Positions 20,952 to 31,879 of a stretch of DNA of 64,000 nt are shown in pieces (the stretch's first letter is position 1; each line of letters opens with the position of its first letter). The DNA comes from Desmodesmus armatus (Eukaryota > Chlorophyta > Chlorophyceae > Sphaeropleales > Scenedesmaceae). Position numbers and translations under genes: made by a program. The DNA lies in contig VIIQ02000896.1 in NCBI GenBank assembly GCA_007449985.2, positions 1 to 64,000 of the forward strand, written 5' to 3'. Under the pieces are notes generated by a model that made no database searches, was not told the DNA's origin, and saw only the letters and a list, made by a program, of their open reading frames with translations.

Positions 20952-23900
20952 ATGCACGCTGCTCAATCTCGTGCGCATAGGGTGCAAGGCAGGTCGCAAA
21001 CACATATTCCTCTCACAAATGTGAGCACAACCTCACAACACAGGCAGGGAATGCCTCGGCACACCTGGATCTGGTGTCACCTGTATATGTTGACCAAGTT
21101 GCCTGTCCCAAAATGCAGGGCAAGCAGCTCACCAGCGCACGGCGTTCCACCACCAGGCAGCATGTAGCAAGCACCAGGTAGGGTAAATGCTGATCAGGAC
21201 AGTGACACTGTCATCGCACCCCCAGGGGGATGTTCGTGTCATGACCACTTGATACTCAACGCAAGGTGCAGCAGCTGCCCCTCTAATCGGTGCCTTGGGA
21301 CGCTTGGCATTGCCTGTTCTATTGCAGCACTGGTGGTGCAGCCGCTGCCCTGGCCAACCCACCCAACCCACTGCTGGTATCGGCTGTGGAGGCGCTGTTC
21401 AAGTTCCCACCCCTATTTGAATCAGCAACAAAGAAGGTCAGTGTGCTGAGCTGACTACCACACCTCATATCACTATATGCTCAGTTACAGCAGCGTACAT
21501 CCACTTGGCACTGGATGCCCTGGCAGTCGGAATGCTTTGCTGCTCACAGCACACAGCGGTCACAGATCCGGTTTGTTCCGTGCGCACACAGGTAGTATGC
21601 CTGTTTCTCAATGAATCAACCATGCAACCGCAGCCAAAGGCAGCTCTAGCTCATGCTGCTGCCACCACGGCCCTTGCTCACCCACATACCCACATACGCA
21701 AACATCACATCATCATGGGAATGTCCCAGACTGGCAGCAGTAGGCGGCCCAGGCACTCTCAGCACCAACAGCTCACCTCTGTGTCTCCTCTGGCCCTTTG
21801 CAGGCCCGCAGCATGATCATCCAGAGGGGTGCAGCCATCGGCCTGGACTGGCCTGCAACACTGGCAGAGCTTCAGAAGCTGGACTGGGAGTCCCGCATGG
21901 CTCAAGCCACTGACCCCCTGGTGGGGGCCTACCCAGAGTACTACACACAGCCCTTCCACGCCTACAAGCAGGTCAGTACATAGCAGCTGCTGCCCCCTGG
22001 GCCGCTCTCTGTCCCCGCTGCCCTCAGGTGCACGAGCCGGCTGACGGTGTGGCCCTTGAAGGGTTCCCCTGACAAGTGTATTGCTAAGACGCTTGTATTG
22101 CTAAGACGCTTGTTTGTATCCTTGCCTGGCTGGTGCGTTGGTAAGGTGGTTGTAGGGTTTCGCTCAACTGGTGTGTTGGTGTCTCTGCAGGGCAACCTGT
22201 GCTGGGACGCTGCCCTGGAGTTTGCCTTGTCCTCTCAGTCAGTGCATGCTCCTGTCATGGACCCAGAAAACAAAGTGATGGACCCACAGTGAGTGACCAT
22301 CACCTGGCAGGGGCACATAGGGGGTCACACTGGCACATAGGGGGCTGGGCACAAGCGCAGTGAGTGGCTTGCATGGACTTTGGACGTCAGCACGGGGCAT
22401 ATGCAGCGATTGCTGCCTGCTGCTGAACATGTGCTCATACATTCACTCCCCACACTTGACCTGAGAGACTGGGGTACGCCAAGTTGAAGGCCCTCCGGGG
22501 CACCCTCATGAGCCCTTGGCTCGCTGACTAGTGCTGTTGTTTGAGATCCTCTCCCACAGTTTCTGTACTGTACTGTACACAACTGCAGGGGAGACCACAA
22601 CCTGCGGTCCAGCTATGGCCGCTGCATGCTGGAGCTGATGCAGCAGCTACCTAGTAGTCAGGCCCCTGCTGACGTGTCAGCTGTGCTGGACTTGGGCTGT
22701 GCCACAGGCCTCAGTAGCCTGGCTCTGGCGGAGCTGTTTCCTGCAGCACAAGTCACCGGTGTAGATCTGTCGCCACACATGGTGGCTGTGGGGCGCTACC
22801 ACCAGGAGCGGCGTCAGGTGGGGACGTACCCGATGGACAGTCACGAGTCCAACCTCCTGGGGCTGGTTTTGGCCCTGCTACAGGGCCTCTGAGGCTGATT
22901 CAGCTGGGGTGTTGTGATATCATGCATGTTTGTGGATAGCCCATGCACGGGGTTGCAGCTAGCCACCCTGCTGATGCCACGTGTCAATTGCCTGGGGTCA
23001 GCAGCAGTTGTTAGTTGATGGCACTTTGGTCCTTGAAAGCACCTCAACAACTCCGTTGAGAGGATGTTGGTTGCCTCAGTCCAGGACATATTGTCCTCAG
23101 TCCAGGACGTTTTGAGGTTGGCACGTGGCTTGTCGCATAGCTCTCATGGTCGTGCTGCCCAGGAATGGCAGGTGACATGGGCTGTCGGTACTCACTCAAC
23201 AACGCTGCCAGTGGTGATCACGCCCTGACACTGGCTGCTTGGCGTCCACCCATAGTGAGTCCACGCTCTGCGTCAACCCTTGCTGTCAACCCTCCTGCCC
23301 CATTTTGCTGCCGCGCAGGCTGAGTCTGGCCAGCGTGAGCCCCTGACACTGCTGCACCGCAAGGCGGAGGACACCCACCTGCCTGCTGGCAGCTTTGACA
23401 TGGTGTCCATGTGCCTTGTGGCTCATGAGCTGCCCCAGCACGCTACTAAGGCCATCCTCAGGGAGGCATACAGGTACGCCCCTATCATGAGACAGCAAGG
23501 GTTGCCCCCAACTCAAACATGCATGTTGCAGTGCTTTGGAGCCTTGGTTTGAGGGGTGCTGCACGCTCCAAGTTTGTGATCGCCGCACAGGCACCATATA
23601 CTGCAGACTCTTCTGCTCTGTCTATCTGTGGCCTTTGCGCCTGGGTGGTTCTTGTTCCATTGAGACGCGTGTTGCATGGCGCAGCTCGTCATGTGGCACC
23701 CTCAGAGGGTGCTGCTGCCGCTGTTCTTGTGATATGCTGCCCAGCTTTAGTTGCCACAGCACAGCTGTCTGCATCATCGCGCATCATTGTGTATGCCATG
23801 TCCTGACTGCTTGCAGGCTGCTGAAGCCTGGAGGCTGCATGTGGTGAGTGAGAGGGCTGCCGAAGGGGCTTGTGCTGAATAACTTGCGAATATTTAGACA

Positions 23901-24734
23901 GAAACACGTCACAAGCGCATGTTCTGGTAGTGCTGCAGCCTGACGGGGTGCACCCAGTTGCCAGGCTGGTTCAACCCGGTTTGCTTCTATGGTCTTCTCT
24001 TGGTGTTGCTTTGACGGGCCCAGCACACACTGCTGCATCAAGTGGCAGACCAAGTATTCGCCATCCCTTCGTTCGATGCAACCAACCTGTCTGTTCTTCA
24101 AACTGTTCCCAATCGTCACTACACCCTTCTTCCTGTGTTGCTACTTGGCGCCACTGCTGTTGTTTGGTGCTGCAGCATCATGGAGATGGATCCCAACTCT
24201 GCTGCCTTCCAGCGCATTTTCTCCAATGTATTTGCATACACTGCTTTCAAGTCAACAGAGCCATGGCTGGTTGACTATGTCACCCTGGACCTGCACGAAG
24301 CAATGAAGCAGGTGGGAGGGTTTAGGGTCCCCTGACGGTGCTACAGGGTGTGCTAGCAAGTGGGAGGGTGATGTCTGTGTGATGAATTGTGTGTAAGTGA
24401 AGCTCACACCATGGGAGGGTGATGTCTGTGTGCCGCTGTGGGTGTACAGCAGATAATAACAAGTACAACATGTGGACCCGGTTACAAACCACCGTGGGTT
24501 ATTCTCCGCATGAAGTTACACCTATGGCCGGTGTGCACCCAGTTTGGTCAGTTTGTAGGGGCACCAACAACCTGGCAGTGCCATTGTGGGGGCTACTACT
24601 TGCAGCGAGGTTTCTCTTGCTGCACCTTACAGCTTGTGGTGGGCTGCTTGCAGGCTGGCTTTGAGACGCCAAGCCAGAAGAGCAACTCCCCACGACACAG
24701 GACCGTGGTAGCGCAGAAGCCCATGGCTGCTTGA
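20952..24734 (+). CDS. Class I SAM-dependent methyltransferase, probably chloroplast
   Basis: Ten exons (20952-21020, 21119-21177, 21328-21436, 21804-21971, 22191-22288, 22589-22817, 23319-23473, 23817-23843, 24176-24311, 24654-24734) join to 376 aa. The first ~45 residues are rich in Arg/Ser/Thr/Ala, as in chloroplast transit peptides. A plant-type block follows (YPEYYTQPFHAYKQGNLCWD, about 120-141). Then comes motif I, DLGCATG at 202-208, with VTGVDLSPHMV holding the acidic ribose-binding residue, and later SFDMVSMCLVAHELP, LKPGGC and TAFKSTEPWL. The C-terminus ends in SPRHRTVVA. The family is known in plants as a SAM methyltransferase of unassigned substrate; I do not assign one. The two N-terminal exons are less certain than the rest. 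Confidence 0.83.
22487..22590 (-). repeat. Dispersed repeat family C, copy 1 (methyltransferase intron)
   Basis: Read on the minus strand it contains gtacagtacagtacag followed by cactagtcagcgagccaagg and gctcatgagggtg. The same blocks recur at 26243-26330 (minus) and 29036-29140 (plus). Confidence 0.65.
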
Positions 24735-24994
24735 AGGGCTCCGAAGCACTTGGGCTTGCACAGTGTGCATTGACAACCAGACAAGTTGCGCGCTCAGTTG
24801 CAGTCCTGGCAGTTTTGTTGTTCAGTGAGTGACAGGGTCGCAGTCCTGCAGTGTGGCCAGGTTGAGTGTGAGAGTGAGGGAGATAGGAGTGAGCCGCGCA
24901 ACAGCCATGCGGCTGGTGGTGCCTGACAATTTACCGACTGGTTTGTGGTGTGCTAGCAAGTGCTGCGAAGCATACCTCCAAGACTGCATTGGTG

Positions 24995-24999
24995 TGTAA
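24995..24999 (+). terminator. Candidate TGTAA polyadenylation signal, methyltransferase
   Basis: TGTAA lies about 260 bases past the stop at 24734, a normal distance for a chlorophyte 3' UTR. Position is the only support. Confidence 0.3.
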
Positions 25000-26242
25000 T
25001 GTGAGAACATGATGCGGGTAGGTCGGTTACTACGTTGGGAAACCTCCAATGATGCTGAGGTGTCAAACACAAGTGTGGGGGTTGTAGTAAGATCGCAGAG
25101 GCTGAAGCTGCCGTGTCTGTCAATGGAAACAAGTGGATAGTGATGCATATGCATGTGAAGTGTGGGGGTTGCGGCCATTAGACCCTTGTGTAGGTGAGGT
25201 GTGTGGAGTACAGCCACGTAGATGTGGGCGTCCATTTCCCGGTTTGTTGAGGTTGGCTCGGCTGGTGAAGGTAGTTGTGGACCTGCACACTTGCCAGGGT
25301 CTTTGGTCGGATCCAAAATGAGCTTCAGTTACACACAATCCACAAACTCAAATACACTATTGGGTATCAGACACTGCATGCCTCATCTCACGGTCTCACA
25401 CTTGTGATGAGAGCTGCCTCCCAATGCCATGAGACAGTTGTTTCCATCACGATGGTGGCACCACCTTTCCAAAGGGGTGCTCAGCCCAGCCAGAGCACCA
25501 CCTCAAAAGGGCTGGTTGCTGCAGCACAGCATGGCTGCAGGTTTCCAGAGGCGCCCGATACCTCTACACACATTGCAAAGCCGAGTAGTGCAGCCCACCA
25601 CACCACTGGCTGACTACGGCAGCACATCATCGGCTGCACATATCAGGAGGGGCCCAAGCTGCATTGGTACCAGTCCGTCTATACAAAAATGGCACATCAC
25701 AGGGTGTCAAATACTGTCAGGTCACATGTAGAAGTAGATGCCTGGGTATCGCATTGCAGCGAAGGCTTCAGCCCATACCCCACAGTCAGTCAATCAAAGC
25801 GGGTCAGCTGTCAGTTCTGCTGGTCACAAGCTTGTGAGACTGAAGTGCCTGCTGTCAAGTTACGGGTCAGGTACACCCCCTACAAGGCTTGGTTCAAAGG
25901 TTTGTGAGGTCCGGGGGCCCTTCCAGCACAGCGGCACACAGCAGAGACTGGTTCACATCATGCTCCTCCCTGCATTACACACACAACAGCAGCATTGCCA
26001 ACTCAGTTGTCACAACGCATGAATACGGTCCAAAGACTGCAAGATGCCGTTGATGCTGGGCGAAGCCCGCGCTCACAGCAACCCATAACTACCTAGAAGC
26101 ACAACCCTCCAACCTGCAACGCCACTTACTAAAATTGTCACCACACACTGATCTGCATGCCAAGCTGCAACAGCTCGCTGCAATGCTCCAAACCAGTTCA
26201 AGCCAGAACCAAGCTTGTCAACACCGACAGGCACTTGCAGGC

Positions 26243-26330
26243 ATTGACGATTGCAGTGATCCTTTGGCTCGCTGGCGGCTGCCGAGGTTGGGACCTTGTC
26301 CCCGATACCTGTACTGCGCTGTATCCAGGC
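26243..26330 (-). repeat. Dispersed repeat family C, copy 2 (SAS-4 3' flank)
   Basis: Read on minus it has cagtacag, gacaaggtcccaacctcgg and ccagcgagccaaagg, shared with 29036-29140. It lies just past the SAS-4 stop and may be in the 3' UTR. Confidence 0.6.
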
Positions 26331-26346
26331 AGGCTGTGCAAGCCAC

Positions 26347-29300
26347 TCACCCGCCCTGCACAATGCGTGCCGCCCCGTCAGCAAAAATGACCTCCTTCCT
26401 TCCGTCAGCAAAGTGGCCCTCCACTTGGCCGCTGGGGTAGTGGAACACATTCAGGCCGTCAGGGTGGGTGCACTGCCACACAGCCACCTGGACACAAACA
26501 CAGACACACAGGGTTCAGGCCGTCAGGGTGCGTGCACTGCCACACAGCCACCTAGACACAAACACAGAGACACAGGGTGGTGGATCACCATGAAAACAGC
26601 AAGTGTCGGTGGTTCACAAGGCCGGGTACACACAAAAGCGGGTACACACCGGGTACACTAGCACTGCCAGCGCCTGCGGATGCTGGTATGAATTTGTCGC
26701 AGGATGGCTGCTCAAGTTGATGCAGGAGGGATGGGATTCAGCAGCATGTGGCCGAGCTTCTTGTCGCAAACGTAGGTGTGTTCCAGTGCTCAACATGCAA
26801 CCGTACCAATGCTAGCTCGCCGTCAAGATAAGCAGTCGTCAGCAAGGCTTGCTGAAGGGACTTCCTGTCAAACCGAAGCGCCACCCGCCAAGAAACCTTG
26901 CTGAAGGGAATTTTGAGACTACCCCCCATTGGGGGACCCCTCGGTAGAAGGTTGACCACAGGTTGACCAAACCACAGCCGCTTGCTGAGTTTGCTATTCC
27001 CTTGACAGCACCAGAAACCCACCTCAGCATAGTAGTAGTCAACACGCCCGCCCGGCCACTGCCGCTTCACATCCCCATTGCCAAAGTACACCAGCACAGA
27101 CCCGTCTGCGCGGTGCACCTGTGAGCTTCCATTCCTGTAGTGCACCTCCCTAGACCCATCATCAAACAGCTGCTCCACCTTGCCATCAGGATACTCATAC
27201 CGCTTCAGCACCTCCCTCCTGATGCCATGCTGCTGCTGCTGTTGACTGCTGACACTGCTCCAGCCGTTGCTGCAGCCGCTGCTGCGAGTCCTGTTCCCCG
27301 GTGCATGCGCTGCCGCAGTCGCCGCTGCTGCTGCAGTCCCGCTGGCTGGACTGCTGCTGTTGGCGTCTGGGTAGGCAGCCATGCTCTGCTGCTGATGGTG
27401 CTGACCGGGAGAGCTCTGGACAAAGCTGAAGTCCTCCCTGTGCTGTGCTTGCTGTGTGTTTCCTGCGCCAATGAGGTCAGCACCCAGGGGCTGCCCCTGC
27501 CACTGGGCATCACTACCCCTGGTGCCGTTGCTGCTGCCAGCATGCTGCAGCGCCAGCTGCATGTCTCCTGTGCGGCCCCAGCTGCCCTGCTGCTGCTCCT
27601 GACGCCACTGGCTCTGCGGCTGGTGCTGGTGCTGGTGCCTGCTTGCTGCTTCTGAGCTGGCTGCATCATCCTCGTCTTCGCCAAACAGGGCTTCATACAG
27701 CGGGTTGGATGTTGTGGCACCTGCTGCTGCTGCTCCTGTCACCGCCCCTGCGGCTGCTGCTGCTGCCCAAGCATCTGCTTGGCGGCCCAAGTGGTCCGAG
27801 GCACACACAGGCGCTGACAGCACAGGGTCTGTCTGCGTTCTGCACACCACCAGCAGTAACAACAGCACAGGGCAGCATGTGGTTTGTCAGAAAAAAGATA
27901 GGGAAAAACCTGCACCTAGCAAACCGCGCAAGCCAAGCAGTGCTGAAGCAAGGCGCCCCAAGAATGAAGCGCAGGCGTGTACACACTAGCAAGGGCGCAC
28001 AGCATCAAGGCGCAACCACTGTCATTTGATGTGTACACACTTGCACGGGCGCAAAGCATCAAGACGCAACCACCAGCGCAGGGAGGGGGGGGGTGCATGC
28101 ACTGGCAGGACTTACTGTGCGGAAGATGTTGGCCGCTTGCGTGCCTTGTCCTTGACTGCAAACTCTGTGTTGTTCAGCTGCTGGGCTCCCAGCCAACGGG
28201 CCTCCTCACGCAGCTCATGGTTGCTGTCCTGCAGGTTGTGAAGGTGAAACATTCCATTATGATCTGACATGTGTACCACATGTGCATGTCGGAACGCATT
28301 TTTGGAGCCTACCATGTCATCATGACATGCACTTGATGGATGTCACTCATGTGGTGAACATCCGGCGGCAGAGGCAGGGGCAGGAGCAAGGCGCGGCAGT
28401 GATCCGCTACTGCTGACTGGAGATGTGCACATAGCTGGTACATGTCTTGGCATCGCCAGATGGTGGTTGTCGAGGGCTTTAGCACTTGCCTCCATCAGCT
28501 TGCTGGCCGGCAGTTGAGCTGAACATCAGAAGTCATACGCAGGGAGCATACCCGCTACCCCTTCTGCTCAGGGCGCTGCCAGAAGCTATGTTTTGTCATT
28601 GCACCCACCTCATACCCTAAACTAAGTGTGTCAGGCAAGCGCGAAACTGGTACCGGGGACCCAATGCTCGGGTAGGAGCAAGCACCCACTCCAAACACAC
28701 TAGTGCCCGGCGCCGAGATATGTGGGGGACCTCCTGTAATTGATGGCTTAGGAAGCCAAAGGAAGCCTAATGCGCCTGGGACTAACTCCTACTCCTATTC
28801 CAATACCAATATCAATATTATATATATAAATTTAAAAAAAAATATATTTATAAATATTCAACTGGCTCAGCCTGCCCTACCTCAAGTGTCTTCACCCTGC
28901 AGCGCAGGCGCTCCACTGTGAGTTTGTGCCGTGCTGCTGCTGCCTTTGCCTCTGCCTTCTCCCTCTCCAGTGCAGCCTCAATGGCCTCCAGAGCAGTCTT
29001 GTCCTTCTTTGTGGGCATCTTGTACATCGCCTGCACATACAGTACAGTACAGTACAGTACAGTACAGTGATTGAGGACAGAGTCCCAACCTCGGCACTAG
29101 CCAGCGAGCCAGGGGCTCATGAGGGTGGCCAGAGGGCCTACTAACATACATGTACCTCACTGACAACGGCCAACCTCAACGCTAGCACACATGCACTGTG
29201 GTGTTGGTGACTGCAACCCAAGCAAGATGGATGCCAAAGACACATTCACAATGTTATGAACAGACAAACAGTTCATCTGCGCAAGATCATTCTTGAGCAG

Positions 29301-31470
29301 GAGGGCAGGGCACAACACTCAGCTGCAGCTGCAGCAGCTACAGCATGTGTCATCTGCTGTAATTTGCACTGACAGGGTGCTGACGTGTCGCAAATGCCGG
29401 GTGTGCCTGATTGCGATGTGTGTGGCCAGCCAATGGGAGTCCCCCCCCCCCCCCCCCGTAAAACAAAAATGGCGGCATACCGCCACACACCTTGTACTGC
29501 TGGTCCAGAACGCGCCTGCGGTTGGCCAGCTGCTTGGTCTCCTCTGCCTTCCAGGCCTCAAAGTTTGCCTGCTGCGCGCCCTGCAGTGGTACAACACAGC
29601 AAAACAACACACAAGGTTGCCTCTTCTACTTTCCAGACAGATAGATATATCCAACACATACAACCGTAGTGGCTGCCAACACAGCTCACTGCAACATGGC
29701 TGCCTGCTGCTGCATTGGGCCCACATGCTTAGCGCTCGTACGCACCCTTGCCTTGGCCAGCTGATCATCATCAGCTGCCAACCCAACCCACACCCATGCC
29801 CTGACACTGACACCCACCAAGCCAGCACAACCCCCAGCCCCCACGATACAGATAGATACATCTCAAGCCCAGCCCCTACATCAGCCGTCCTCACCCTGTC
29901 CCGCTCCCAGGCTGCCCTCTGCAGCTCCAGCTGCTGTGCCGCCTTTTCAAGCTCCTGCCGCATCTTGCGCAGCGCTACCTTCTCCTGCTGCAGCCCCGTT
30001 TGTGCAGCCTCCAGCTGCTGCCACCTTGCAACAGCAGCAGCCGGCACTGCCACTAACTCCTGCTCGGCATCCTCGTCAGCACCTGCTGTAGCTGAAGAGG
30101 CAGCTGCTGCTGCAGCAGCAGCGGTGCGGGCTGGCGATCTGCCGCTGCGCGCACCTTTCTTGCCTGCTGCTGCAGCTGTATGCAGCCTGCCGTTGCTGCT
30201 GAGGGGCCTGCCCTGCTGCTGCTGTTGTTGCTGCTGGAAGATGGATCGGACATAGGGCTGCTGTGAGAGAGGCCCAAGTGTGTCAGCACCGCCCTGCAGC
30301 TCTGCCTGCTGGGCTGCTTGCTGCTGCTGCTGCTGCAGGTGGGGCTGCTGCTGGTGTAGCCGAACTTTGTTCTGCCCCGCTGCCCGTGTTTGGTCCTGCT
30401 GTGCCTCCAGAGAGAGGTCTGCAAAGGAGAACTCTGTGTCAACCCACTCTGTGTCGTCCTTGAACCTCATGCCCATGTTCATGCTCATGTCCAGCAGGTT
30501 TATGCTGTGGTCAAGTCCTGCACGCTGCTCAGCTGCTGCAGCAGCACGTGCGGCATAGCCAATGTGCTGCAGCTGGTTGTCCTGGTTCTGGTCCTGCTGC
30601 TCAGCCTGCTCCTGCTCTGGCTGCTCGTCTATGCAAGCATACTGCCGCTCGGCCTCCTCCTCCTGCTGCTGCAGGTGCCACTGCTGGTCAAACACTGCTG
30701 GCTCCTGCTGCCTGTTAGGCTGGCTCTGAGGTAACTGCTGCTGCTGCAGCGGTTGCCACTGGCCTGTACTGCTGCTGTGGGCAGCTGTATTGCCGCCATC
30801 ACCAAGGATCTCCCGCTCAAGGGCCCTGAACTCCTCCAGCTCAAGGTCCTGCATGGAAGATGCACATGCACATGGACATGAACCTGAGCAATGGTGAAGC
30901 TTGATGTACCCGTTTTTGATGAGTGCAGCTGACAGCGTGTGTGTGGGGAGGCCTGTGCTTTGTGTGTGCAACCTTTGCTGTTGCATGCTGTTGAAGATGG
31001 CAACGTGGGTACACTGTGCGGTAGTGCAATGCAAGCAATATTTCAAGCCGGCACTGCTGCATGGAGCTCACCTCCACGGCTGACTGTGCAGCCCCGTAGC
31101 CAGCCTGCCCAGGTGCTGTGGCTTGCGTGCCTGCTGCATGGTTTTGCACCCTGGCGGGCAATGGCACCTCGTCCGCTGCATGCTCCGACTGCTGCTGCTG
31201 CGCCGACTGCTGCCAGGTGCGTCGTTGATGTTGCTGTGGCTGGCTGCTCGCGCTGCTGGCATGCGCGTACTGATCGCTGGTGCTGGGGCGTGGCTCCCTG
31301 CTGCTAAAGCTGCTGCTAGCCCGCTCCTTCCTAAGTACCTCTGCTTCCCCACGGAGCTTGTAGGCGTTCAAACGCTTGTTGACCCCCTCCCCACGTTTGA
31401 GAAAGGGCTTGGGCCTGCGGGCTGGTGCATCTATGGCTGCATCACCCCCCTCTGCAGAAGGGAAGAACAT
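26347..31470 (-). CDS. SAS4: SAS-4/CPAP centriole assembly protein (TCP10 C-terminal domain)
   Basis: Seven exons (31470-31072, 30848-29895, 29580-29491, 29030-28881, 28228-28116, 27839-27023, 26487-26347) join to 887 aa. Near the N-terminus is RRPKPFLKRGEGV (about 18-30), a motif of CPAP/SAS-4 proteins. The middle is Gln/Ala-rich with coiled coil (about 400-560). The C-terminus carries the TCP10/G-box domain of short DG-containing strands: KRYEYPDGKVEQLFDDGSRE, RVDYYYAEVAVWQCTHPDG, HYPSGQVEGHFADGRKEV. By family, SAS-4 carries tubulin and links to STIL-type proteins to set centriole length and build basal bodies. The same frame opens upstream to 31512, but only with a GTG, so the ATG at 31470 was preferred; an upstream exon is possible. 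The last exon ends at a TGA beside a GTGAGT, so a further exon is conceivable. Confidence 0.85.
26450..26575. repeat. 53-bp tandem duplication over the last SAS-4 splice acceptor
   Basis: The block caggccgtcagggtg...gtgcactgccacacagccacct...gacacaaacacag occurs twice in a row. The first copy holds the real acceptor and start of the last exon. The second, upstream in the transcript, repeats the acceptor (CTAG instead of CCAG) and the first ~40 coding bases. Confidence 0.85.
28243..28362 (+). repeat. Dispersed repeat family B, copy 1 (SAS-4 intron)
   Basis: The stretch from gtgaaacattccattatgat through catgtcggaacgca to atgacatgcacttgatgg recurs at 57356-57472 with moderate divergence. Both copies are intronic. 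Confidence 0.75.
28800..28862. other. AT-rich island in a SAS-4 intron
   Basis: About 60 bases of almost pure A/T (tattatatatataaattt then poly-A and TATTTATAAAT) stand out from the GC-richer surroundings, next to the donor side of the exon at 28881. Confidence 0.8.
29036..29140 (+). repeat. Dispersed repeat family C, copy 3 (SAS-4 intron)
   Basis: It starts with five copies of TACAG (tacagtacagtacag), then gtcccaacctcggcactagc, cagcgagcca and ggggctcatgagggtg, matching 22487-22590 and 26243-26330. Confidence 0.65.
29440..29457. repeat. Poly-C tract in a SAS-4 intron
   Basis: An uninterrupted run of about 17 C, read as poly-G in the SAS-4 transcript, lies 35-50 bases past a donor site. Confidence 0.9.
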
Positions 31471-31879
31471 GCTGCTGTTGTGGAGCTGCTGCAGTTCAGA
31501 ATCGTAAACCACTCATGGATCACAAAACAAAAATGAAAGCACTGAAAGTTGGATGCACGTCGTCTCTTGCTGCTTCGTATCGAAACTGCTTGAGGAAACT
31601 GTCGTTGTTATGCAGCATGAAGGGACCAACGGGTGCAAGCGCTTGCAAGCACTGAAGACAATCACTTCTGGGATGGCCACTAGATTGGTGTGTCTGGGGG
31701 GTATCCTGCGCGACTCATACAATTTGAAATTGACCGCCTGCCAGGGTGGCCCATTGAACTCGACGAACGCGCACGTCACAGGGCGACAAAGGTAATTCAA
31801 ACGCTATCCACTCATTTTGAACCAATGCTGTACAGGTTGGAGCTTCCACTGCTTGGCCTACTGCAGCAGCAGTGTCTGG
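31471..31879. other. Intergenic between coiled-coil gene and SAS-4
   Basis: Both genes read leftward, so these ~400 bases hold the 3' end of the upstream gene and the SAS-4 promoter and 5' UTR. An open frame on minus (31800-31513) covers most of it. It has no recognisable motif and may be 5' UTR or a missed first exon. Confidence 0.45.

Larger units (their letters stand above)
24735..26346. other. Convergent intergenic region
   Basis: The methyltransferase and SAS-4 genes end toward each other here. The 1.6 kb should contain both 3' UTRs. No gene was recognised; ORFs are short and without motif. Confidence 0.5.

Noticed and set aside
29293..31046. A 575-codon minus ORF (31046-29319) and a 320-codon plus ORF (29293-30255)
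   Set aside because: The minus ORF is SAS-4 exon 2 read through its donor at 29894 into intron. The plus ORF is its antisense shadow created by Gln/Ala repeats.
31513..31800. Minus ORF upstream of SAS-4
   Set aside because: It is open but has no motif, ends just before the SAS-4 exon, and cannot be joined to it with a convincing donor; noted as possible 5' UTR only.
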